NCBI RefSeq assembly: GCF_900188085.1
Contig: NZ_FZOU01000012.1
Location: forward strand, 1 to 64,000
Length of the DNA stretch: 64,000 nt
Source: Granulicella rosea
GTDB taxonomy: Bacteria; Acidobacteriota; Terriglobia; Terriglobales; Acidobacteriaceae
Reading direction: 5' to 3'
In this document: positions 44,578 to 52,846 of the stretch, piece by piece
Position numbering within the stretch: position 1 is the first letter of the stretch
How the letters are laid out: each line of letters opens with the position of its first letter
Made by a program: the position numbers and the translations under genes
Notes under the pieces: model-generated
Database searches by the model: none
What the model saw: only the letters and a program-made list of their open reading frames with translations
What the model was told of the DNA's origin: nothing

Positions 44578-45783
44578 ATGCACGCAGGCGACACTTTGAC
44601 TTCGGAACAACTACAGACACGCGTTTTCGCTGCGTTGGATAGCTTTCGCATCGAGATTCCCTCGTGGGGCTTTTCGAACACCGGCACGCGTTTCGGCAAG
44701 TTTACGCAGGCCGCCGCGGCCACCACGATCGAGGAGAAGTTTGCCGATGCCGCCGAGGTTAACAAGCTCACCGGCGTCGTCCCCACCATGGCGCTGCACG
44801 TCCTGTGGGACCTGCCGAACGGCGTCTCCGACGTGCCGAGCATTCAGGCGCTGGTGAAGAAGTACGGCATCCAGTCCGGTTCGATCAATCCGAACCTCTT
44901 TCAGGATCAGGAGTACAAGTACGGGTCGATCTGTAATCCGAGCACGGAGATTCGCGGCAACGCACTCGCGCACCTGCTCGATTCGGTCGAGATCGGCCGC
45001 GAGCTGGGCGCGAAGGATGTGTCGCTCTGGATCGCCGACGGATCGAACTATCCCGGCACGCAGAGCATGAGCAAGCGCATCGGCTACATGGAAGAGGTGT
45101 TGACCTCGACGCACGCCGCGCTCGCGCCCACGCAGCGCATGCTGGTCGAGTACAAGCCCTTCGAGCCGGCCTTCTACCACACGGACATCGCCGACTGGGG
45201 CATGGCGCTGGAGCTGGCGCGCCGCGCCGGTCCGCAGGCCAAGGTGCTGGTCGATACCGGCCACCATCTGCAGGGCACGAACATCGAGCAGATCGTCACC
45301 TGGCTGCTGCATGTCGGCGGCCTGGGCGGCTTCCACTTCAACGATCGCAAGTATGCGGACGACGATCTCACGCTGGGTTCGATCGATCCTTACCAGGTCT
45401 TCCGCATCTTCCACGAGATTCTTTCGAGCGACGCGAAGGGCGTGGACGATATCGCCTTCATGATCGACCAGAGCCACAACCTGAAGGGCAAGCTGGAGGC
45501 GATGATTCAGACCGTCGTCACCGCGCAGGAGCTGTATGCGAAGGCCGCGCTGGTCGACCATGCGAAGCTCGCCGAGCTGCAGCAGTCGTGCAGGCTGGTG
45601 GAGGCCGAAGAGACCTTCCGCGGCGCCTTCTGGACTGACGTGCGCCCGATCATTCGCGAGTGGCGCGAGGCGCGCGGCCTGCCCGCGTCGCCGCTGGCCG
45701 CGCTGGCCGAGGGCGGGTACATGGAGAAGATCACGGCGGAGCGTGGCGCGAAGAACGCGGCCAGCGTTTCGAGCTACGCCTAA
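44578..45783 (+). CDS. rhaI: L-rhamnose isomerase (Pseudomonas-type, xylose-isomerase-like fold)
   Basis: 401-aa cytoplasmic TIM-barrel sugar isomerase converting L-rhamnose to L-rhamnulose. The family pattern is strong: PSWGFSNTGTRF at residues 29-39, and metal and substrate residues Glu191 (VEYKPFEP), Asp226 (VDTGHH), His253 (GFHFNDRKYADDDL) and Asp261-263. The length fits the Pseudomonas-type enzyme rather than E. coli RhaA, which has an extended variant. It lies near rhaM (47595-47942) and the fusion regulator (46504), so it most likely feeds rhamnose from pectin into catabolism. The ATG at 44578 has AGAGGCAGGG upstream. Confidence 0.88.
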   Translation: MHAGDTLTSEQLQTRVFAALDSFRIEIPSWGFSNTGTRFGKFTQAAAATTIEEKFADAAEVNKLTGVVPTMALHVLWDLPNGVSDVPSIQALVKKYGIQSGSINPNLFQDQEYKYGSICNPSTEIRGNALAHLLDSVEIGRELGAKDVSLWIADGSNYPGTQSMSKRIGYMEEVLTSTHAALAPTQRMLVEYKPFEPAFYHTDIADWGMALELARRAGPQAKVLVDTGHHLQGTNIEQIVTWLLHVGGLGGFHFNDRKYADDDLTLGSIDPYQVFRIFHEILSSDAKGVDDIAFMIDQSHNLKGKLEAMIQTVVTAQELYAKAALVDHAKLAELQQSCRLVEAEETFRGAFWTDVRPIIREWREARGLPASPLAALAEGGYMEKITAERGAKNAASVSSYA

Positions 45784-45787
45784 CCTG

Positions 45788-45827
45788 TAAGGCAGGATCG
45801 ATCTATCTAAGGCAGGATCGATCTATC
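45788..45827 (+). repeat. Tandem 20-bp direct repeat after rhaI
   Basis: The unit TAAGGCAGGATCGATCTATC is present twice with no spacer (45788-45807 and 45808-45827), 5 bases after the rhaI stop. It contains GATCGATC, a small palindrome. It could have arisen by slippage or as a target duplication. Confidence 0.85.
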
Positions 45828-45895
45828 GAGCCTCCCGTGAGCAGCGCACCGTCTTTGCTAAGATGAGGGTGCGTGACGCTCTCGGGAGGTTTTGC

Positions 45896-46126
45896 ATGGA
45901 GATGACGCTGACCATCGATGACGATGTGCTTGCTGCCGCCGAAGAGCGCGCCGCGGCGGAGCACCGGAGTGTGGGTGAGGTCATCTCGTCGCTTGCCCGG
46001 CAGGCGATCCATACGGATCCTTCGAAGTTGAATATGCGCAATGGCGTTCCGTTGCTGCCCGTCTTGCTGGGGGATGAAGTCATCACCTCGGAGCATGTCT
46101 ACCGTTTACAGGATGAACTCGTGTGA
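45896..46126 (+). CDS. VapB-like antitoxin
   Basis: 76-aa protein beginning MEMTLTIDDDVLAAAEERAA, the ribbon-helix-helix pattern of VapB/CopG antitoxins (LTIDDDVL..A...A....SVGEVISSL.R), with a C-terminal toxin-binding tail (LLPVLLGDEVITSEHV). GGGAGG lies 6 bases before the ATG at 45896; an ATG at 45863 would add 11 residues. Its stop shares GTGA with the truncated toxin gene that follows. The antitoxin seems intact although its partner is damaged. Confidence 0.75.
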   Translation: MEMTLTIDDDVLAAAEERAAAEHRSVGEVISSLARQAIHTDPSKLNMRNGVPLLPVLLGDEVITSEHVYRLQDELV

Positions 46127-46389
46127 CGCGCTTTCTGACGCCTCCGGTGGTGCTGCAGGTGACGTGTGCCTTTTGCGACCATACCGGTCACGAGTTCTGG
46201 CCCGACAGCATCTCTCTCTTCGATCGACGCCGTATCGACCCCACTCGCTTGCTTGGGCCGAAGCAGGTCGCAGACACCTACCTGCTGGCCCTGGCCGTCA
46301 GCCGGGGTGGTCAACTCGCGACCTTCGACCGCCGTATCGTGACAGATTCCGTTGTCGATGGAGCGCAGGCGCTTTACCTCATCCCATAA
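46123..46389 (+). pseudogene. Internally deleted VapC (PIN-domain) toxin
   Basis: The 88-aa product starts MTRFL as VapC proteins commonly do, but then jumps to TCAFCDHTGHEFWPDSISLFD and RLLGPKQVADTYLLALAVSRGGQLATFDRRIV, which match the second half of VapC toxins (about 135-145 aa). Roughly 50-60 internal residues, including the first catalytic Asp region and the following Glu, are missing. The protein should lack ribonuclease activity. The GTG start overlaps the VapB stop, so the coupling survived the deletion. Confidence 0.65.
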
Positions 46390-46465
46390 TCCGCGAGTTT
46401 TTACGTCTGCTGAAAGATTTCTCCCAGCTCCGCAAATTCCATTAGCGAAATCCGTCGAAAATCAG

Positions 46466-46487
46466 CATAATGGGAAAACGATTTCAA
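46466..46487 (+). promoter_or_regulatory. Promoter and operator of the IclR/PBP fusion regulator
   Basis: A CATAAT -10-like box (46466-46471) is followed at once by TGGGAAAACGATTTCA (46471-46486), a LacI-type palindrome-like site. The overlap with the promoter suggests autoregulation. Related sites are at 49676, 55490 and 57722. The -35 region is weak. Confidence 0.5.
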
Positions 46488-46503
46488 CTGGGGTCATAGC
46501 CTC

Positions 46504-47610
46504 ATGCCGGTGCGCAAGACAACGAAACGTTTGTACCTGATCCCCGTGCTCTCCAAGGCGCTCGACATCCTCGAGCTGCTGCAGAACGAAAACCAGCCGA
46601 TGACGCTGGAGTCGATTCACCGCCAGACGAAGATCTCGAAGACCACGGTCTACCGGATTTTGAAGACCTTCGTGCATCGCGGCTATCTGTCGCAATCGCA
46701 GGACGGCATGTATCGCCAGGTCTCGCGCGCCAAGAAGCTGCGCTTCGGCTTCGGCGGGCAGAGCGCGGAGATGGCGTTCTCGAACGAGGTGACCGAGAGC
46801 CTGAAGCTGGCGGCCGCGGCGGTCGGGGTCGACCTGCTCATCCTCGACAACCACTACGACGCCGCCACCGCGATCCGCAATGCGGAGGAGTTCGTGCAGA
46901 ACCGCGTCGACCTCATCATCGAGTTTCAGGTCGAGCAGGAGGCCGCGCCGGTCATCGCCGACAAGATCGCCGAGGCGCGCATTCCGCTGATCGCGATCGA
47001 CATTCCGCACCCGCATGCGACCTTCTTCGGCGTGGACAACTACCGCGTCGGCCTGGAGGCCGGAGAGGCGCTGGCGGCCTATGCGCAGCGCCAGTGGAGC
47101 GGCCAGGTGGACTGGATCATCGGGCTCGACCTGCCCGAGGCCGGCACGCTGGTGCAGAGCCGCATGACGGGCGCCTTCGAGGGCGTGCGCGCCGCGCTGC
47201 CCGAGCAGCCGGTCGAGACCTTCGTCCGCATCGATGGCCGCGGCATGCGCGACAAGAGCAAGAAGCTGATCTCGGACTTCCTGCTGCGCCATCCCAGGGA
47301 CAAGCACATCCTCATCGCGGCGGCGACCGACACCAGCGCGCTGGGCGCCGTCGACGCGCTGCGCGAGCAGAAGCGCGAAAAGCACGCCGTCATCGTCGGC
47401 CAGGACTGCATCGTCGAGGCGGTGGAGGAGATGCGCCGCGCCAACTCGCCGCTGATCGGCTCGGTCTCGCACGAGGTCAGCAGCTATGGCCCGAGCCTCG
47501 TACACCTGGGTCTGTCACTGCTGCGCGGCCAGACCGTGCCGCCGTATAACTACGTCGCGCACCGCATGGTGACGCGCGAGAGCGTGCTGGCGAGTCAGCC
47601 GACGACGTAG
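46504..47610 (+). CDS. Fusion regulator: IclR-type HTH plus periplasmic sugar-binding-like domain
   Basis: 368-aa cytoplasmic regulator. Residues about 12-70 (IPVLSKALDILELLQNENQPMTLESIHRQTKISKTTVYRILKTFVHRGYL) are an IclR winged helix. The rest (from LRFGFGGQSAEMAFSNEVTES) is a periplasmic-binding-protein-like effector domain (ADKIAEARIPLIAIDIPHPHATFFGVDNYRVGLEAGEALAAYA), as in LacI and RbsB proteins. IclR proteins normally carry a GAF-like effector domain instead. Placed next to rhaM and near rhaI, it probably senses L-rhamnose or a rhamnose oligosaccharide. Its 3' end overlaps the convergent rhaM gene by 16 bp. Confidence 0.85.
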   Translation: MPVRKTTKRLYLIPVLSKALDILELLQNENQPMTLESIHRQTKISKTTVYRILKTFVHRGYLSQSQDGMYRQVSRAKKLRFGFGGQSAEMAFSNEVTESLKLAAAAVGVDLLILDNHYDAATAIRNAEEFVQNRVDLIIEFQVEQEAAPVIADKIAEARIPLIAIDIPHPHATFFGVDNYRVGLEAGEALAAYAQRQWSGQVDWIIGLDLPEAGTLVQSRMTGAFEGVRAALPEQPVETFVRIDGRGMRDKSKKLISDFLLRHPRDKHILIAAATDTSALGAVDALREQKREKHAVIVGQDCIVEAVEEMRRANSPLIGSVSHEVSSYGPSLVHLGLSLLRGQTVPPYNYVAHRMVTRESVLASQPTT

Positions 47611-47942
47611 GGCTTCAACGGCGAGCCTTCGAAGTGGAAGACCTCGCGCAGCCCGGCCCACTTGCCTTCGGCGCCGGGCACGGGCGCCTGCATGGGGTCC
47701 ATGATGCGCCACCAGCGCTGGGTCTCGGGGTCGGCGGCCATCAACAGCATGTCGGCCTCGTAGTCGTGCCCGTGATACTCGAAGTAGGCGAAGAGCACGG
47801 AGTCGCGCAGGAAGATGCTGTAGTTGCGAATGTTGCAGGCCTCGATGGTGTGGAGCACGGATGGCCAGACGGCGGCGTGATAGCGGATGTACTCCGCCTC
47901 ATACTCCGGCTTCAGTTGAATGATCTGGGCGTAACGCTGCAT
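47595..47942 (-). CDS. rhaM: L-rhamnose mutarotase
   Basis: 115-aa cytoplasmic enzyme of the RhaM/DUF718 family (usual length 104-115 aa) that interconverts alpha- and beta-L-rhamnose. Visible pattern: MQRYAQIIQLKPEYEAEYIRYHAAVWP (His22), RNYSIFLRDSVLFAYFEYHG, and WWRIMDPMQAPVPGAEGKWAGLREVFH. It supplies the anomer used by the rhamnose isomerase. I chose the ATG at 47942, preceded by CAGGA; the frame extends to 48044 without homology. The end overlaps the regulator gene by 16 bp on the other strand. Confidence 0.92.
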   Translation of the reverse strand: MQRYAQIIQLKPEYEAEYIRYHAAVWPSVLHTIEACNIRNYSIFLRDSVLFAYFEYHGHDYEADMLLMAADPETQRWWRIMDPMQAPVPGAEGKWAGLREVFHFEGSPLKPYVVG

Positions 47943-48026
47943 GGGGTGTCCTGTGTTCGCTGCTGGCTGGGTCGTCGTTCGACGTCTGCAAATCGCTGAA
48001 AAGGAAGCCCGGACATTGTGTCTCAT

Positions 48027-48082
48027 GGGCGTTTCAAAAAGCAAACGGGGTTGCGTCGCGGCTTATGCTTTATGAAACGCCC
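48027..48082 (-). terminator. 17-bp-arm inverted repeat between CE12 and rhaM
   Basis: Left arm GGGCGTTTCAAAAAGCA (48027-48043) pairs with TGCTTTATGAAACGCCC (48066-48082), 16 of 17 positions, with a 22-base loop. It lies 85-140 bp upstream of rhaM and downstream of the CE12 gene. It may end the CE12 transcript or control read-through into rhaM. The GAAACGCC half also resembles a regulator half-site. Confidence 0.55.
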
Positions 48083-48113
48083 GCTTCCTCTTGACCGCTC
48101 CATCGAAACCGTT

Positions 48114-48225
48114 GTCATCCTGAGCGCAGCGAAGGACCTGCTTTTCTTTGTGGCGACGATCCCTCCATGGAAAGAACGAGCAACGACAAAAGCCAAAGCG
48201 GATCCTTCGCTGCACTCAGGATGAC
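48114..48225. repeat. Inverted pair of REP-like elements
   Basis: Plus copy at 48114-48141 (core CCTGAGCGCAGCGAAGGA) faces a minus copy at about 48199-48225 (core TCCTTCGCTGCACTCAGG), with the inner flanks GCTTTTC and GACAAAAGC also complementary. It is the same arrangement as at 14715-14839. Confidence 0.8.
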
Positions 48226-48316
48226 AAGCGCTTTGGGGCTGATGCTGGATACTTGGGGCGGATACTGGATATCTCACTGCAACCGCATGAGATACCTGGT
48301 ACCGAGTGGATACCGT

Positions 48317-49642
48317 CTATCGTCCGTACGGCGTATCGAGCGAGACCATCGGGCTGACCGGCAGCTTGAACGCCGCGACATCGTCCGGTTTGGCCGGGTC
48401 GAAGGGCGGAATGTTCTTGCGCAGGTAGGGCGCCAGCGGTAGCTGCTGGTCGCGGATGTTCTGCACGATGGCGCGCGCCAGCTCATAGCCGCCGTATGCG
48501 TTGAAGTGCGTATCGTCTTTGAGTTCCGTCGTTTGGCCGGGGAAGCTGTTGGCGGGGAAGTGGACGAAGGCCTTCAGCGTGCCCTCCGGCCCCATGGCCT
48601 CGAAGAGCGTCTTGCTGAGCTCGTTCAGGTCGATCAGCGCGACCTTCTGCTCGGCGGCGATCTCGCGCATCACGGCCGGGTAGTCGCCCAGCGTCTGCAC
48701 GATCTTGCCCTGCGGATCGAAGACGCGGCGGTTCATCGACGTGACGAGGATGGGTGTGGCTCCCTTGGCGCGGGCCAGGGCGACGTACTTCAGCACCAGC
48801 TCCTTGTACATCCCGTGCGCCGGCACCTCGCCCGCGCCGGCCTTCTGGTCGTTATGCGCGAACTGAATGGCGAGGTAGTCGCCCTTCCTGATCGTGGAGA
48901 AGATCTTGTCGAAGCGGCGCTCGCCCTGAAAGCTGCGGATGGTCTCGCCGGATTCGGCCTGGTTGGAGATGGCGAGCCCCGGACCGAAGAAGGCGGGCAG
49001 CATCTGCCCCCACGCCGCCCACGGCTCCTTGTCCTGGTCGACGACGGTGGAGTCGCCGGCGAGGTAAAGCGTCGGCACATCCTTGACCGGCTTGATCGCG
49101 ATCGAGCGCACGGAGGGGTTGTCGCCGTTGAACTCCAGCGTCAGCTTGTTGTCCCAGTCCAGGGCGCCGATCTCGCGGGTCTTCAGCTTCACGGTCGCGG
49201 CCTGCGGCGGGGCGCCGTCGATCGCGGCCGTCCGGACGTTCACGACGAAGGTCTCGGTCTTCGTCGCGCCGGCGGCGGTGGCGAGCCGGTCGACCATCAG
49301 GCGACGCGACTCCGCGCGCACAGTGGTGACGGACGGGGCTGCGCCGCCCAGCTTCAACGTGACTTCGTAGTTGCCATCGGGCAGCCCGACCGAGAAGAAG
49401 AACGGCTTGGCGCTGGAGCAGACGCCGCCCGCGAAGCTCGTCGGCGCGTCGACCAGGTCGAAGCCGTAGCGGCCTTCCTTGCCCGCGCCGAAGCGGCTGG
49501 CGGCGGTCAACTGCGGTCCGTGAGCGCTCGCGGCGCCGCAGGAGAACTCGGCTGCCTGCGCATGCAGAGGCGCGGAGGAGGCCAGGGCCGCGGCGCCGGA
49601 CAGGCAGGCGGCGATCAGGATACGGCGTGGAAGTGCGGGCAT
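48317..49642 (-). CDS. Rhamnogalacturonan acetylesterase (SGNH/GDSL hydrolase, CE12)
   Basis: 441-aa exported esterase that should remove acetyl groups from the rhamnogalacturonan I backbone so that lyases can act. The signal peptide ends at APLHAQA. A beta-sandwich domain (residues about 32-180, FGAGKEGRYGFDLVDAP) precedes the SGNH core: block I LAGDSTVVDQ with nucleophile Ser198, block II NQAESGETIRSF, block III QFAHNDQK, and block V DDTHFNAYG with Asp376 and His379. It is divergent from the PL4-like lyase gene at 49781, with a shared promoter region holding a GTAAACGTTCTC site. Confidence 0.9.
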   Translation of the reverse strand: MPALPRRILIAACLSGAAALASSAPLHAQAAEFSCGAASAHGPQLTAASRFGAGKEGRYGFDLVDAPTSFAGGVCSSAKPFFFSVGLPDGNYEVTLKLGGAAPSVTTVRAESRRLMVDRLATAAGATKTETFVVNVRTAAIDGAPPQAATVKLKTREIGALDWDNKLTLEFNGDNPSVRSIAIKPVKDVPTLYLAGDSTVVDQDKEPWAAWGQMLPAFFGPGLAISNQAESGETIRSFQGERRFDKIFSTIRKGDYLAIQFAHNDQKAGAGEVPAHGMYKELVLKYVALARAKGATPILVTSMNRRVFDPQGKIVQTLGDYPAVMREIAAEQKVALIDLNELSKTLFEAMGPEGTLKAFVHFPANSFPGQTTELKDDTHFNAYGGYELARAIVQNIRDQQLPLAPYLRKNIPPFDPAKPDDVAAFKLPVSPMVSLDTPYGR

Positions 49643-49780
49643 GGTTATCTCCGGGGCTGGCTTCTTGGCGACGCTGTAAACGTTCTCTCGATGACGCCGG
49701 TGCAGACAGCGCCATCTTCGGGATGCTATATTGCTCCCGCAAATTTATATCAGGAATTGTCTCAATAAGGGAACTGCCCA
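49643..49780. promoter_or_regulatory. Divergent promoter region of CE12 and PL4 genes with AAACGTTC site
   Basis: 138 bp between two oppositely transcribed pectin genes. GTAAACGTTCTC at 49676-49687 has the AAACGTTY core shared with sites at 46472, 55490 and 57722. One bound regulator could control both directions. Confidence 0.5.
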
Positions 49781-52700
49781 ATGGCCAAGCGAGTCTGTGT
49801 TTTTTCGTTCGTACTTCTCGCCCTGCTCGGCTGCGGCGGCGGCTCGACCACCACGGGCGGCACGGTCTCCCCGCCGCTGACGCCGTCGGTCAGCCTCAGT
49901 GCGTCGTCGCTCGCCTTCACCCAGGCTGTGGGCGCGACGAGCGCGGCGCAGGTCGTGACCGTGACCAATACCGGCACGGCGCCGCTCGTCGTCAGCGGGG
50001 TGACGCTTTCGGGCGCGAACGCCTCCAGCTTTGCCGAGACGAATACCTGCTCGAACGTCGCGGCCGGCTCTACCTGCACCGTCTCCGTCACGTTCAGCCC
50101 CGCCAGCGCGGGCGCGTTGGCGGCGACGCTGAGCCTTGCGGACAACGCGGCCAACTCGCCCCAGAGCGTGGCTTTGACCGGCACGGGCGCCGCGCCCGCG
50201 GTGAGCCTCAGCCCGGCTTCGCTGGCGTTTACACAGGCCGCGGGCGGCACGAGCGCGGCCCAGACCGTCACCCTGACGAACACCGGCACGGCGCCGCTGA
50301 CCGTCAGCGGGGTGACGCTTTCGGGCGCGAACGCGTCCAGCTTCGCCCAGACGAACACCTGCTCGAACGTCGCGGCGGGCGCGACCTGTGCGGTGTCCGT
50401 CACCTTCAAACCCGCCGGCGCGGGGTCGTACACGGCTGCGTTAAGCTTCGCCGACAACGCGGCCAACACGCCCCAGACAGTTGCGCTGACCGGCACGGGA
50501 ACGGCGCCGCAACTGACGCTGAGCACCACCTCGTTGAACTTCACGCAGGCGGCGGAGTCCGTCAGCGCGGCCCAGACCGTGACCCTGACCAACACGGGCA
50601 ACGCGGTGCTGAACCTGGGCGCGGCGACCATCACGGGCGCGAACGCATGGAACTTCAACCAGACCACGACCTGCGGAACCACGTTGGCCGCGGGCGCAAA
50701 TTGTGCAATTTCAGTTACATTCAATCCAAGCCTGGCCGCGCCCTTCAGCGCATCGCTCGGCATCGCGAGCAATGTCGCGACGCAGACGGTGGCGTTGAAC
50801 GGCACGGGCACCGGCACGCTGACGATCAACACCAGCGTGGCGACCGACTGGAAGATCAGCAGCGGCGCGATCAACCTGGACTTCAACCCCACCACGGGCA
50901 GGATCTTCAGCGTCCACTTGGTAGGTTATTCGGATGAGTTAGTCGATACGACCACGACCAACGGCGGTCAGCCCGAGGGTCTTTACTCGGGCAATGTAGG
51001 CGGCGGCGCGGGTCCGGTTACGTCGGGTTATACGCAGAACGGAAATATGTATATCGACTTCTGGTCGTCGACCGCCAGCAGTTCGACCAATGCCTTTACC
51101 GAGACACAGCATTACATTATTACGGCGAACGATACGGGCTTTCATGGCTACTATGTCGTGAGCCACTCGCCGACCGACATCGCCGGCTCGCTCGGCCAGC
51201 AGCAATATATCTTCCGCGTCAATCTATCTCAGTTTACGAATATGTACTTAGTCGACTCGGGCTTGAATAACCTGGGGCCGGTCGCCGTGCCGCTGCCCGC
51301 GGCGTCGGTGACGGGGAATACCGATCCCGGACGGCAGGTGCAGAACGCCGTCGTCGATCTGAACGGACTTAGTCTGCCTACGGGTTGGACGCGGCAGTTC
51401 GCGACCAAGTACGATTTTTCGAGTTATGAGTATCTCCATAAGGCGCATGGTCTTTATGGAAGTAAGTATGGCTCCTGGGCGGTCTTTCCCCGGCAGGAGA
51501 ATATGATCGGCGGGCCGAGCAAGCAGGATCTGATCTTTACGGAAAATATCGTCATCGTGGAGTCGCTCTCCAGCCACTATGTGCTGAATATCGGTTGGAC
51601 GCCGACGCAGGGCGTGGCTTCGAGTAAGTTGTTCGGACCGGCTTACTTCCACTTCAACGCGGTCAGCAGCACGCTGAGCACGCCGGCGGCGATGTATGCC
51701 GAGGCTCAGACTTACACGCCGGTCTTCGATTATCTCTACGATAACGACCCGACGCTGATCGCGAACGGCCACGTCGCATCCAATGCGCGCGGCACGGTGG
51801 CGCCGACGATTGCGGGCGGAGGCTCCGCGACGACCAACGCCGCGTGGACCGTGCTGGGCGACAATGCGACGAACTATCAGCAGACGACCTATGGACGGCA
51901 GTACTGGGTGAATAACAACGCCTCCGGTACGGCGCCACTTACAGGCGTGGTTCCGGGAACTTATCGGCTCTCGCACTATGTGCTGGGTCAGTGGGGCGAG
52001 TTACGACTGGATAACGTGAATGTAACCGCCAACCAGACGACGTCGCTGCCATCGCTCAACTTCGTGCCGGAAAACTTTGGGACATATACGCCGATCTGGA
52101 CGATCGGCACGCCGGATCGTTCGGCGCATGAGTTTCTGCATGGTCACGACTCGGCTGGGAACGATCTGCGGAATTACTACGGCGCTTATAACTTCTGGTC
52201 CGACTTTGCGGCGAATAAAGGCGCGCAAATTTATTATGCGACGGCGGTAGGATCGACGCCGGCGACCAACGATCTAAGTCAGTTGAACTATGTGCAGTGG
52301 GGCGCGTTCAATCCCGGCTTATACGCCGGCGTTTATAACGCGGCGGACGATACGACGGATGGTTACACCTACATCGTGCCGTCGTATGTCGGCAACCCGG
52401 CGACGACGAACACTCCGGGCACGACGATCCACTTCACGACGACGGCGGGCCAGCAGGCGCAGGGGCAGTATGTGGTGCTGTCGGTGGGCATCGCGTCGGC
52501 GGAGGCCAGCCTGATCGCAACGCTGAACGGTCATCAACTGATCTGGCACTATACGAATGCGAGCGACGCGATGGTCCGCAGCGGGCTGGCAGGTTTCTAC
52601 CAGTGGACCGCGCTGCAGTGGGATACGGCGAACCTGAACGCGCCCGGCGCGGACAACGTGCTGACCCTGTCGGTCAGCCAGGCCGACGGCGTGATGCTGG

Positions 52701-52822
52701 ACGCGCTGCGGATGGAGATCACGCCCACCTCCGCCGACCCGGCTGTGACGGGCTGGCACGACTACACGTGGGCTTACGGGAGCAAGAGCACCGTGGCGAA
52801 CGACGCCGTGCCCAGCAACTAG
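49781..52822 (+). CDS. Rhamnogalacturonan lyase, PL4-like, with N-terminal Ig-like repeats
   Basis: 1013-aa surface lipoprotein (lipobox LALLGC). Three Ig-like repeats of about 105 residues follow (TQA.G.TSAAQ.VT.TNTGTAPL..SGVTLSGANASSFA.TNTCSNVAAG), the first two nearly identical. From about residue 350 comes a PL4-type catalytic module: INLDFNPTTGRIFSVHLVG, NGGQPEGLYSGN, SWAVFPRQENMIGGPSKQDL and LLYDNDP-like segments. A fibronectin-like part with GTYRLSHYVLGQWGELRLDNV and a C-terminal jelly roll (GIASAEASLIATLNGHQL) follow. PL4 enzymes cleave rhamnogalacturonan I between rhamnose and galacturonate by beta-elimination. Codons in about 50.93-52.4 kb are more AT-rich than in the repeats. Confidence 0.85.
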   Translation: MAKRVCVFSFVLLALLGCGGGSTTTGGTVSPPLTPSVSLSASSLAFTQAVGATSAAQVVTVTNTGTAPLVVSGVTLSGANASSFAETNTCSNVAAGSTCTVSVTFSPASAGALAATLSLADNAANSPQSVALTGTGAAPAVSLSPASLAFTQAAGGTSAAQTVTLTNTGTAPLTVSGVTLSGANASSFAQTNTCSNVAAGATCAVSVTFKPAGAGSYTAALSFADNAANTPQTVALTGTGTAPQLTLSTTSLNFTQAAESVSAAQTVTLTNTGNAVLNLGAATITGANAWNFNQTTTCGTTLAAGANCAISVTFNPSLAAPFSASLGIASNVATQTVALNGTGTGTLTINTSVATDWKISSGAINLDFNPTTGRIFSVHLVGYSDELVDTTTTNGGQPEGLYSGNVGGGAGPVTSGYTQNGNMYIDFWSSTASSSTNAFTETQHYIITANDTGFHGYYVVSHSPTDIAGSLGQQQYIFRVNLSQFTNMYLVDSGLNNLGPVAVPLPAASVTGNTDPGRQVQNAVVDLNGLSLPTGWTRQFATKYDFSSYEYLHKAHGLYGSKYGSWAVFPRQENMIGGPSKQDLIFTENIVIVESLSSHYVLNIGWTPTQGVASSKLFGPAYFHFNAVSSTLSTPAAMYAEAQTYTPVFDYLYDNDPTLIANGHVASNARGTVAPTIAGGGSATTNAAWTVLGDNATNYQQTTYGRQYWVNNNASGTAPLTGVVPGTYRLSHYVLGQWGELRLDNVNVTANQTTSLPSLNFVPENFGTYTPIWTIGTPDRSAHEFLHGHDSAGNDLRNYYGAYNFWSDFAANKGAQIYYATAVGSTPATNDLSQLNYVQWGAFNPGLYAGVYNAADDTTDGYTYIVPSYVGNPATTNTPGTTIHFTTTAGQQAQGQYVVLSVGIASAEASLIATLNGHQLIWHYTNASDAMVRSGLAGFYQWTALQWDTANLNAPGADNVLTLSVSQADGVMLDALRMEITPTSADPAVTGWHDYTWAYGSKSTVANDAVPSN

Positions 52823-52846
52823 ATTGTCTGAATCACAGCGATGACG

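Larger units (their letters stand above)
47943..48316. other. 374-bp repeat-rich gap upstream of rhaM
   Basis: No gene. It contains a 17-bp-arm inverted repeat (48027-48082), an inverted pair of REP-like elements (48114-48225), and GGATAC and GGTACC motifs around 48250-48310. It lies between rhaM and the end of the CE12 gene, both on the minus strand. Confidence 0.65.

Noticed and set aside
48230-48310. Additional parS-like sites (GGATAC, CTGGTACC) near 48.3 kb
   Set aside because: They match only part of GGTAGCTACC and are far from parA. They are too short to count as centromere sites.
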